Part shown: piece by piece, positions 26,086 to 33,007 of the stretch
Layout of the letters: each line of letters begins with the position of its first letter
How positions within the stretch are numbered: the stretch's first letter is position 1
Origin: Rheinheimera soli
GTDB taxonomy: Bacteria; Pseudomonadota; Gammaproteobacteria; Enterobacterales; Alteromonadaceae
Assembly: GCF_021290985.1 (NCBI RefSeq)
Contig: NZ_JAJOYU010000029.1
Coordinates: forward strand, 1-52,998
Reading direction: 5' to 3'
DNA: 52,998 nt
Program-made: the position numbers and the translations under genes
The notes under the pieces: generated by a model
What the model was told of the DNA's origin: nothing
The model's input: the letters and a program-made list of their open reading frames with translations, nothing else
The model's database searches: none

Positions 26086-27366
26086 CTAAGTTTTCATTGG
26101 CTTTAGAGCCTTCACCACAGCATCAGCCACATCGGCAATACGGCACTGTTGTTTCATCGCGCTTTGCTGTAATTGGCGATACGCCTGTTCTTCCGTCAGT
26201 TTTTTATACTGCATCAGCAACAACTTAGCTCGGTCGATCAGCTTTTGTTCAATGATAGCACGGCGGGCATCTGTCAGCTCTGTGTGCATCTGGCGAATAT
26301 GCTGAGCCTGTTCAGACAATAGCTGATAAAAGGATCGGCTGGGCGCCTGCAGATTTTGCTCAGCCTGGCTTGATGGCAGCACAGAAGCACCATATAAACC
26401 CGGCATACTGGGGTCAATCAGTAAGGTTAAACCCGAACTGGCGGGCAGTTCTGTTAATTCAGTCAACTTGTGCTGATGCTGCTGTAACTGCTGCTGCGCT
26501 GCAGCTACTGTGGCGGATGTCAGTTGCTGTAACTCAGAGGTTAAGCCGGCCTGTAACAGATGCATAGCATCCATGCGTTCAGTGGCAAACTGGTACCACA
26601 GATCACTAACCGCAGGCACTGGAGCTGCAGTGCCTGCCAGTTGCTGCATCATAGTCCGCAGCTGGCGCAGTTGTTTTGCTGCTGTCGCGTCTTCAAGCAA
26701 ATGCCACTGTTGCTGCTGCTCCGTTGTCGCAAACTCCAGAAAAACAGCAGCGCTGTGTTGCTGCGCCTGTTGCAGTAATAATAAACGCTCGGCCAGCTCA
26801 GTGGTCAACTGACCCGAAGCTAAGCCCATAGCACCCCAGGCTCTTTCTTGTCCGGCATATTCTTTGGTTTGCAGTAAGTTAAATAAGGCCACCAAAAAAC
26901 GCGTAATGCCAGCGTCACAAGCTAAATCGGCCGATTCCAGGACTACGGCAAGCCAGGCGGCAATTAAGCGACTATAAGCTTCAGTGGCCTGCAACGGCGT
27001 TATTTTTTGCAGTTGAACTTGTTCACGCAGTCCGGCCAAATGATCGACGCCCTGCAAAGCCAAAGAGATACCACTGAGTAATCGACTGCTATGACAAGGT
27101 TCAGCCCCTTGCAGATACTGCTTGTTTAATGCTGTGCGCAGTTCCTGCTCGGCCTGAACACTTTGCAACAACTGCTGTTGGCGCTGTTTTGCAAAGAGCT
27201 CACAACCTGAGGCAAGGAAAATATTGCTGATACCGCGCTCACGCTGCAGTTGATGCACCAGCTCGCTGATGCTGGTGACCAATAAACAACTGGTCGAAAG
27301 CTGCTGCAGCGCTTTAATTTCAGCCTGTTTAGCTGCCAGCAAAAAGAGTGCCGTTGGATGATTCAT
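26086..27366 (-). CDS. nasR: Nitrate/nitrite-sensing antiterminator NasR (NIT-ANTAR)
   Basis: A 426-residue regulator. The N-terminal NIT domain (~30-330) has its signature LVHQLQRERGISNIFLAS, which in NasR binds nitrate or nitrite. The C-terminal ANTAR domain (~355-420: RRAIIEQKLIDRAKLLLMQYKKL, then EEQAYRQLQQSAM and IADVADAVV) is a three-helix RNA-binding bundle. Klebsiella NasR binds leader RNA of the nitrate-assimilation operon when nitrate or nitrite is present and lets polymerase read through a terminator. Here it is divergent to nirC, whose leader has that terminator and a matching hexaloop hairpin; the nirB leader has the same features. Unusually Gln-rich. Confidence 0.9.
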   Translation of the reverse strand: MNHPTALFLLAAKQAEIKALQQLSTSCLLVTSISELVHQLQRERGISNIFLASGCELFAKQRQQQLLQSVQAEQELRTALNKQYLQGAEPCHSSRLLSGISLALQGVDHLAGLREQVQLQKITPLQATEAYSRLIAAWLAVVLESADLACDAGITRFLVALFNLLQTKEYAGQERAWGAMGLASGQLTTELAERLLLLQQAQQHSAAVFLEFATTEQQQQWHLLEDATAAKQLRQLRTMMQQLAGTAAPVPAVSDLWYQFATERMDAMHLLQAGLTSELQQLTSATVAAAQQQLQQHQHKLTELTELPASSGLTLLIDPSMPGLYGASVLPSSQAEQNLQAPSRSFYQLLSEQAQHIRQMHTELTDARRAIIEQKLIDRAKLLLMQYKKLTEEQAYRQLQQSAMKQQCRIADVADAVVKALKPMKT

Positions 27367-27504
27367 CTGTCACTCAAAGAACTTTACGTCCTTACAGCCT
27401 AGCAATGGCCATTCCATCCAGGTAGCAGCAGTGAGCCAGCGCCTGCCAGCGCTGCGTTGTTACCAAATAAGCACCAGATTTTAATCACATAGCGGGCACC
27501 GTAT

Positions 27505-27521
27505 TGCTTCAAAGCGGTGCA
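27505..27521 (+). promoter_or_regulatory. NtrC-like enhancer site (distal), nirC
   Basis: TGCTTCAAAGCGGTGCA matches the 17-bp NtrC consensus TGCAC-TAAAATG-GTGCA at 12 of 17 positions, including both outer TGC/GCA arms. Centred 141 bp before the predicted start of the nirC transcript. Confidence 0.6.
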
Positions 27522-27536
27522 AAAAAGGCTCGACGC

Positions 27537-27553
27537 TGCACAAGTATGGACCT
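27537..27553 (+). promoter_or_regulatory. NtrC-like enhancer site (proximal), nirC
   Basis: TGCACAAGTATGGACCT matches the NtrC consensus at 11 of 17 positions. It is centred 32 bp (three helix turns) from the distal site and about -109 from the predicted start. Positions near -140 and -108 are those of the two high-affinity NtrC sites at E. coli glnAp2. Confidence 0.5.
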
Positions 27554-27626
27554 TTATTTTCAAGCGCCCGCCAATACCCGTTTAGAAAATACAATATAAA
27601 TCAGCCAATTAAACTTAAATCCTCAG

Positions 27627-27643
27627 CTGGCATTAAAGTTGCT
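27627..27643 (+). promoter_or_regulatory. Sigma-54 (-24/-12) promoter of nirC
   Basis: CTGGCATTAAAGTTGCT fits the consensus YTGGCACGRNNNTTGCW except at two positions (C and G after TGGCA are both T). GG and GC are 10 bases apart, the required spacing. The predicted start is near 27654, which opens the leader directly in front of the first hairpin. Confidence 0.75.
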
Positions 27644-27656
27644 CTGTTAAAAGGGC

Positions 27657-27675
27657 GGAGGTGGGAAGCACCTCC
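27657..27675 (+). ncRNA. First leader hairpin (ANTAR P1 candidate), nirC leader
   Basis: A perfect 7-bp stem (GGAGGTG/CACCTCC) with pentaloop GGAAG begins ~3 bases after the predicted transcript start. Its position is that of the first hairpin of ANTAR leaders, but the loop lacks the expected six bases with A1 and G4. Confidence 0.45.
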
Positions 27676-27694
27676 AAGCAAACAAAAATGATAT

Positions 27695-27714
27695 TCAGGA
27701 CAAAGGCGTCCCGA
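27695..27714 (+). ncRNA. Second leader hairpin with ANTAR-type hexaloop (P2), nirC leader
   Basis: GGAC/GTCC (plus pairs beyond one mismatch) enclose hexaloop AAAGGC, which has A at position 1 and G at position 4, the ANTAR recognition rule. Its 3' arm and loop are the 5' arm of the terminator that follows, so the two folds exclude each other. Confidence 0.65.
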
Positions 27715-27758
27715 GATCTTCTGGTAACAGAATGATCCGGACGCCTTTTTTGTTTTTT
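27702..27758 (+). terminator. Conditional intrinsic terminator in the nirC leader
   Basis: AAAGGCGTC (27702-27710) pairs with GACGCCTTT (27740-27748), with an inner stem TTCTG/CAGAA closed by GTAA, followed by T-runs interrupted by one G. It ends ~50 bases before the nirC start, within the leader. An ATG at 27732 lies inside it and is not the nirC start. Confidence 0.85.
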
Positions 27759-27809
27759 AAAAAACAGCACCTGAACAAACTAATAGCAACAACAGGAAGA
27801 GGTGAACCT

Positions 27810-28664
27810 ATGGCTTATTTAGTTCCAGCCGAGTTTGTGACCAAAATGGTCGATGCCGGCGAATCCAAAATTTTTATGTCCACCCGGGATACGTTGATCC
27901 GCTCTTATATGGCGGGCGCTATTCTGGCTTTAGCTGCAGTTTTTGCTGTGACAGTGGCGGTGCAAACTGGTTCCTTTTTAGTAGGTTCCATGCTGTTCCC
28001 TGTCGGTTTTATTATGTTGTATCTGATGGGATTCGACTTACTGACCGGCGTTTTTGTGTTAACACCGCTGGCCTTGCTGGACCGCCGTCCTGGCGTGACA
28101 GTGCAAGGCATATTACGCAACTGGGGATTGGTCTTTACCGGTAACTTCCTTGGCGCTTTAACTGTCGCCGCCATGATGGCTTTTGTGCTGACTATGGGCT
28201 TCCATCTGGAACCCGACGCAGTTGGACAGAAACTGGCTGGTGTGGGTGAAGCACGAACTTTAGGTTATGCCGAACATGGTGTCACAGGCTGGATGACGAT
28301 ATTCCTGCGTGGCATGTTGTGTAACTGGATGGTGTCTATGGGTGTGGTGGGCGCTATGATTTCTACTCATGTCAGCGGCAAAGTCATAGCAATGTGGATG
28401 CCTATTATGTTGTTCTTTTTTATGGGTTTTGAGCATTCAGTGGTCAATATGTTTCTATTTCCTTTTGCCATGATGATGGGCGGTGATTTTTCTGTAATGG
28501 ATTATCTGATCTGGAACGAAATCCCAACGGTTTTGGGTAACCTGGTCGGTGGTTTAGCTTTTACCGGTTTAACCTTGTACAGCACCCACTATAAAACTGC
28601 ACCCAAACGTAACCTGACAGCTAAAACAGCCGAAAGCCCGGCAGCTACTCTGGCCAAAGCCTGA
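27810..28664 (+). CDS. nirC: Formate/nitrite-transporter (FNT) family nitrite channel
   Basis: A 285-residue pentameric-channel-type protein with six membrane helices. It carries the FNT features: VGFIMLYLMGFDLLTGVF (omega-loop region after helix 2), LRGMLCNWMVSMGV and the GFEHSVVNMFLFPFAMMMGG loop. The FEHSVVNM histidine is the conserved central one. Passes nitrite (and possibly HNO2) into the cytoplasm for NirBD. I start at the ATG at 27810 because GGAAGAGGTG precedes it; the longer reading starts in the terminator. Followed 2 bp later by the phosphatase/kinase gene. Confidence 0.9.
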   Translation: MAYLVPAEFVTKMVDAGESKIFMSTRDTLIRSYMAGAILALAAVFAVTVAVQTGSFLVGSMLFPVGFIMLYLMGFDLLTGVFVLTPLALLDRRPGVTVQGILRNWGLVFTGNFLGALTVAAMMAFVLTMGFHLEPDAVGQKLAGVGEARTLGYAEHGVTGWMTIFLRGMLCNWMVSMGVVGAMISTHVSGKVIAMWMPIMLFFFMGFEHSVVNMFLFPFAMMMGGDFSVMDYLIWNEIPTVLGNLVGGLAFTGLTLYSTHYKTAPKRNLTAKTAESPAATLAKA

Positions 28665-28666
28665 TT

Positions 28667-30379
28667 ATGTTGCCATCGGCATCTTTGCAAGTCTCCATAG
28701 GCCAGCACTCCACTGCTGGCCGAAAAGCTTTAAATCAGGACAGCTTTGGCGCTTATCTGCCCAAGGAACCTGAACTCAGTAGTAAAGGCATAGTGTTGGC
28801 GGTGGCCGACGGCATCAGCACCAGCACTGTCAGCCAGATTGCCAGTGAAACTGCGGTAAAAAGTTTTCTGGATGACTATTACTGCACCAGCGATGCCTGG
28901 TCTGTGCCTCATGCAGCCATGCAGGTACTCAAAGCCAGTCATAACTGGTTGTATGCGCAAAATCGCAATGGCCCTTTTAGTTCAGACCCCGACAAAGGTT
29001 ATGTCTGTACTTTTAGTGCCTTAATACTGAAACAACATCACGCTCATCTGCTGCATGTCGGCGACAGCCGTATTTATCTGCTGCGCAATCAGCAACTGGA
29101 ACAACTGACACGGGATCATAGAGTCTGGCGGGGCAGCAGCAGTTTTTTAAGTCAGGCGCTTGGCGCAGGAGCAGCGCTGGAAGCGGATTATCACAGCCTG
29201 CCTTTGCAACAAGGGGATCTGTTTCTGCTGGCAACGGACGGTTTATTTGAAGTTTTACCCCAGACCACACTGATGCAGTTGCTGGAATCACAGCAGAATT
29301 TATCCCTGCTGGCACTGCAACTGACTGAAGCTGCTTTAGCAGCAGGCAGCGAAGACAATATAACGCTGCAACTGCTGCGTATTGATCAGTTGCCTGCAGA
29401 AAGTCACTTGCCCATTTGCCTGGATCAGCAATTGCCTTTGCCGCCTTTGCTGCAACAAGGCGATACGCTGGACGGCTTGCAGGTGATAAAACCGCTACAA
29501 CAAAGCAGCCGCAGCCATGTGTATCTGGTGCAGGATACAAGTACAGAACAGTTGCTGGTACTCAAAGCCCCCTCCACAGATTTAGCCGAACAGCCGGATT
29601 ATCTGGAGCGGCTGATGCGCGAAGAATGGATAGCCAAAAGAGTGCAAAGCAACCATGTAGTGCGCCCGGCCAGTATCAACAGGCCACGCACTGCGCTTTA
29701 TACCTTATTTGATTATGTCGAAGGCCAAACCTTAAAACAGTGGCAACTGGATCACCCCAAACCTACCCTGGAGCAAGTACGCGACATTATTGAACAGCTG
29801 GGGAAAGGGCTGCAGGCGTTGCATCGCAGCGAAATTCTGCATCAGGATATCCGCCCCGACAACCTGATGGTGACCCCACAAGGTATAGTCAAAATTATCG
29901 ACTTTGGCGCCGCCAGACTGGCAGGGTTGCAAACAGATGACGAAGCGGCAGGGGATATTCCAGGCACAGCTTTGTACACGGCACCTGAGTATTTTTTAGG
30001 CCTGGCAGGCACAGAGCTGTCAGATTTGTATTCGCTGGCGGCGCTCACCTACCAGCTGTTGTCTGGCCGTTATCCTTATGGCCCCGAAGTAGCTCGAGGT
30101 AAAAGTGTTAAAGCGCAGAAGAAATTGCGCTATCAGTCGGTATTAAGCAATGACAGTGAGCTGCCGGTCTGGCTGGATTTAACCTTAGAAAAAGCGCTGC
30201 AACCCGACCCGAATAAACGCTATCAGGCTTTGTCGGAGTTTTTATACGACTTACGCCACCCCAATGCTGAATTTCAAAAACCACTGAGTTTGATTGAGTT
30301 GCATCCGCTATGGTTCTGGCAGTGCCTTTGTGTAGTACAGGCGCTGATTATTTTATGGTTGATCGCAGCCCGCTATTAA
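28667..30379 (+). CDS. Fused PP2C phosphatase and Ser/Thr protein kinase with C-terminal anchor
   Basis: A 570-residue two-enzyme protein. The N-terminal PP2C (~1-240) has NQDSF, AVADGIS, HVGDSRIYLL, ATDGLFE and GSEDNITL, the metal-binding aspartates. The kinase (~260-535) has LLVLKAP (catalytic Lys), HQDIRPDNLMV (~391, in place of HRDLKPxN: Arg for the loop Lys), KIIDFGAARL and YTAPEYFLG. A single membrane helix closes the protein. It can presumably both phosphorylate and dephosphorylate partners. Genes like it are found inside nitrate/nitrite-assimilation clusters of proteobacteria; the target is unknown. The start lies 2 bp after nirC, so the two are coupled. Confidence 0.9.
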   Translation: MLPSASLQVSIGQHSTAGRKALNQDSFGAYLPKEPELSSKGIVLAVADGISTSTVSQIASETAVKSFLDDYYCTSDAWSVPHAAMQVLKASHNWLYAQNRNGPFSSDPDKGYVCTFSALILKQHHAHLLHVGDSRIYLLRNQQLEQLTRDHRVWRGSSSFLSQALGAGAALEADYHSLPLQQGDLFLLATDGLFEVLPQTTLMQLLESQQNLSLLALQLTEAALAAGSEDNITLQLLRIDQLPAESHLPICLDQQLPLPPLLQQGDTLDGLQVIKPLQQSSRSHVYLVQDTSTEQLLVLKAPSTDLAEQPDYLERLMREEWIAKRVQSNHVVRPASINRPRTALYTLFDYVEGQTLKQWQLDHPKPTLEQVRDIIEQLGKGLQALHRSEILHQDIRPDNLMVTPQGIVKIIDFGAARLAGLQTDDEAAGDIPGTALYTAPEYFLGLAGTELSDLYSLAALTYQLLSGRYPYGPEVARGKSVKAQKKLRYQSVLSNDSELPVWLDLTLEKALQPDPNKRYQALSEFLYDLRHPNAEFQKPLSLIELHPLWFWQCLCVVQALIILWLIAARY

Positions 30380-30402
30380 AACGAGCTGCTTTTCCGATAG
30401 CT

Positions 30403-31599
30403 TCAATATTTCGCCAGCCACTGTAACCAAAACTTACTGGTATCTGTGTGTAAACTGTTGGCCTGATAATCCGCGTACTTCAGCAAGACCGTATGCTGAG
30501 CATTCAGGCTATAACTCAGCTGTAAATCAAGCTCTTTGCCGTAATCCGCTTCGCCCTCCGCAGCATCCAGCCAGTGGTAAAAAGCCACCAGCTCAAGTTG
30601 GTCCAGTTTATAACCCAGCTTCAGATACTTATCTTCAACGCCGTTCGCCGGAGTTGTCAGAAACTTATCGGCAAAACCCTGAAATTTATGCAAAGTCGCC
30701 AGTGGTGTAGAAAAACCGATGCTGTTGTCAGAACCTAAAACTTCAACTCCTAAACCACTTTGCCAGGCTCCGAGCCAGAAATTGGCTTCCAGAGTCCAAT
30801 AATCTGCATCATACGAATTTGGGTTATCACCTGCTTCCTGCTGCCGGGCATAAGAGCCATACAGCGTATAGCGGCTGCTTTCGGATAACACCTGGCTGTA
30901 CTGATAATCCAGCCCTATGGTTTGATTGGAAACTAAAGGCGCATCGTCAAATTCCATCTGATACACAAAAGCACCCAACTGATGATTACTGCTGGGCTGA
31001 TAACGTAAATCCAGCAGATGTAAATCCGAACTCCAGTCGCCTTGTGGGCTTTTACTGCCAAACACCCGGTTTACTTTGCTGCTGTAGCTGTAGTCCAGTT
31101 TGAGATCAGAAGACAAACTGGCCTGATAACGCACTGCATCAAAGGTCTGTTCGTTTTGACGCCAGCCAACACCACCAACAAAACGTTCATTCGCTAAGTT
31201 AATGCGTTGACGGCCAATTTTTAAGCTCTGGCTGTCGCTTTGATACTGCACAAAAGCCTGGTTTAAATCAGCACCAGCAGGGTCTGCCACCACCGGATAA
31301 GCCGTTTTGCCATTGATACTGTCGTTGTAATTTTTATCCCCTATCGCCGCCACATAATCAAATTCACCACCAGCCGACCAGCCATGGCTGAATTTTTGCG
31401 TCAGGCTAAAACGCGAAAGCAGCGTATTGGCCCAAGCGTTTTCAGCCAACCCTTGCTGATCCACAGCTTCCAGCCGGTAACGGAATAACATTTTTAGCTC
31501 AGGGGCAGCTACAGCGCTGGAAGCGGTATCAGCAGCACAAACTGAAACTGAAGTGCAAGCGGCCATTACAGCCAAAGCGGGTAAAGAGTAATAGCGCAT
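30403..31599 (-). CDS. Alginate-export-type outer-membrane porin in the nir operon
   Basis: A 398-residue beta-barrel. The signal peptide (cut near VCAAD, ~23) is followed by strands with alternating aromatics and short turns (MLFRYRLEAVDQ, FVQYQSDSQSLKIGRQRINLANERFVGGVGWRQN), the pattern of alginate_exp/Opr-like porins; it ends with an aromatic-rich last strand (FWLQWLAKY). I start at the ATG at 31599 (AAGGAATCC ahead). It follows cobA on the same strand after 88 bp, so it is probably the last gene of nirB-nirD-cobA-porin, perhaps admitting nitrite or nitrate through the outer membrane (inference). Confidence 0.8.
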   Translation of the reverse strand: MRYYSLPALAVMAACTSVSVCAADTASSAVAAPELKMLFRYRLEAVDQQGLAENAWANTLLSRFSLTQKFSHGWSAGGEFDYVAAIGDKNYNDSINGKTAYPVVADPAGADLNQAFVQYQSDSQSLKIGRQRINLANERFVGGVGWRQNEQTFDAVRYQASLSSDLKLDYSYSSKVNRVFGSKSPQGDWSSDLHLLDLRYQPSSNHQLGAFVYQMEFDDAPLVSNQTIGLDYQYSQVLSESSRYTLYGSYARQQEAGDNPNSYDADYWTLEANFWLGAWQSGLGVEVLGSDNSIGFSTPLATLHKFQGFADKFLTTPANGVEDKYLKLGYKLDQLELVAFYHWLDAAEGEADYGKELDLQLSYSLNAQHTVLLKYADYQANSLHTDTSKFWLQWLAKY

Positions 31600-31687
31600 A
31601 AGGATTCCTTCTATTTTTGGCAAAGCTTCGCCAACTGACTGCTTTAAAGCAGCCAGAAAGCAAAACAAATGGGGTTTAACGGCTTAG

Positions 31688-32566
31688 TTAATTTTCTACA
31701 GTCACTTGCTGTAACAAGCTCAAATCGACTTTCATCCGCTGCTTCAGCACATCGCCCACCACAATCAAGGTTGGGCCAGTCAGTGGAAAAGCAGCAAGAC
31801 GCTCACTGATATCAGCCAAAGTACCCTGCAGCTGGGTTTGCTGGGCTGTGCTTACCTGATCCAACAGCGCTATAGGCGTATGATCCGGCCAGCCAACTGA
31901 GACTAAACCGGCACTTAATTGCTGCAAGCGGTTGAGTCCCATATAAACCACCAAAGTGGGATTAGAGCCATTGGCTCTGTACTGATAACCAGACCAGTCG
32001 GGTTGTTTAGCCGGGTCAGCAAACTGCGCCGTTAAAAACTGCACTGAAGTTGCACAACCCCGGGCTGTCAGCGGAATACCACAATAAGCTGAAGCAGCGC
32101 AGGCGCTGGTCACGCCTGGCACTATCGCAAAGGCGATACCGGCCTGTTGCAAAGCTGCAGCTTCTTCTGACACCCGGCCAAAAATCGCCGGGTCGCCACC
32201 TTTTAACCTCACCACTAAACCACCTTGCTGGCCGTATTGGATCAACAACTGGTTAATCTCTTGTTGTGGCATGGCATGACGGCCGGCTCTTTTGCCCACA
32301 AATACTTTTTTGCAGCGCCGTGGTGCTATCGCCAACAGCTCGGCCGACACTAAACTGTCAAACAGCAGCACATCAGCTTGTTGCAATAAACGCTGGGCTT
32401 TGACGGTAAGCAGCTCAGGATCACCAGGCCCTGCACCTATCAGCACCACCTGGCCTTTACCTGCTGGTTTTTGCTGTTCTGTTTGTGCAGCTTCACCTTT
32501 CCAGTTCCAGCCGGATAGCCACTGCGCCGCCTGTGGTACTCGTAGTAAATGACTGATTACACTCAT
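31688..32566 (-). CDS. cobA: Uroporphyrinogen-III C-methyltransferase (siroheme synthesis)
   Basis: A 292-residue SUMT. It converts uroporphyrinogen III to precorrin-2 with S-adenosylmethionine, the first step to siroheme, the cofactor of NirB. Motifs: GAGPGDPELLTVKAQRLL, DALVS-like DSLVSAEL, VRLKGGDPAIFGR and VPGVTSACAASAYCGIPLTAR. Only the methyltransferase part is present, not the CysG oxidase/ferrochelatase part. I start at the ATG at 32566, since the longer reading to 32692 would overlap nirD. It lies 80 bp after nirD, in the same operon. Confidence 0.93.
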   Translation of the reverse strand: MSVISHLLRVPQAAQWLSGWNWKGEAAQTEQQKPAGKGQVVLIGAGPGDPELLTVKAQRLLQQADVLLFDSLVSAELLAIAPRRCKKVFVGKRAGRHAMPQQEINQLLIQYGQQGGLVVRLKGGDPAIFGRVSEEAAALQQAGIAFAIVPGVTSACAASAYCGIPLTARGCATSVQFLTAQFADPAKQPDWSGYQYRANGSNPTLVVYMGLNRLQQLSAGLVSVGWPDHTPIALLDQVSTAQQTQLQGTLADISERLAAFPLTGPTLIVVGDVLKQRMKVDLSLLQQVTVEN

Positions 32567-32646
32567 CTTGCTTCCCACCTTTTTACTCTTGTCTGCCTTT
32601 CGGCCTTGTCCTTTGCCCTTATCGCGATTCTTTGTGAACCTTGCGA

Positions 32647-33006
32647 TCAGGCAGCTGATGCCTGTTGATCTTGTTTTGCCGCATTCAGCCACACCCTGCC
32701 CTGTTGCAGTTTCACCCCATACACAGGGATCACCACTTCAGGTTGCTCTAAGCACTGGCCACTGGTCAGGTCAAAGTGCTGTTTATACAAAGGTGAAGCG
32801 ACCACTATTTGCTCACCTATAGAACCCACCATGCCACGCGATAGCACATTGGCGCCGCCAATAGGATCGTAATTTCCTATCGCATAAATCTGCGGTTCGC
32901 CTTGCAGCTCCAGCAAAAACACCGCCACTTGCTGGCCATTAAGCAAAGCGCAAATACCGCTGTTTTCGACTAAATCTTCAAAAGCACAAATATCAGTCCA
33001 GGCCAT
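32647..33006 (-). CDS. nirD: Assimilatory nitrite reductase small subunit
   Basis: A 119-residue Rieske-like-fold protein. It opens AWTDICAFEDL and carries CALLNGQQVAVFLL, YAIGNYDPIGGANVLSRGMVG and ASPLYKQHFDLTSGQCL, the NirD layout. It lacks the Cys/His ligands of true Rieske centres (no CxH...CxxH), as in E. coli NirD. It partners NirB in reducing nitrite to ammonium. The gap to nirB is a single base, so the two are strongly coupled. Confidence 0.94.
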   Translation of the reverse strand: MAWTDICAFEDLVENSGICALLNGQQVAVFLLELQGEPQIYAIGNYDPIGGANVLSRGMVGSIGEQIVVASPLYKQHFDLTSGQCLEQPEVVIPVYGVKLQQGRVWLNAAKQDQQASAA

Positions 33007-33007
33007 G

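Noticed and set aside
26510-26812. Cysteine-rich plus-strand ORF
   Set aside because: It is the shadow of the Gln-codon-rich nasR reading frame; no ribosome site.
27732-27809. Longer N-terminus of nirC starting at 27732
   Set aside because: That ATG lies inside the terminator stem; the ATG at 27810 has a strong ribosome site and gives the normal FNT start.
32567-32692. Longer N-terminus of cobA
   Set aside because: It would overlap nirD and adds a basic, low-complexity stretch with no homologous look.
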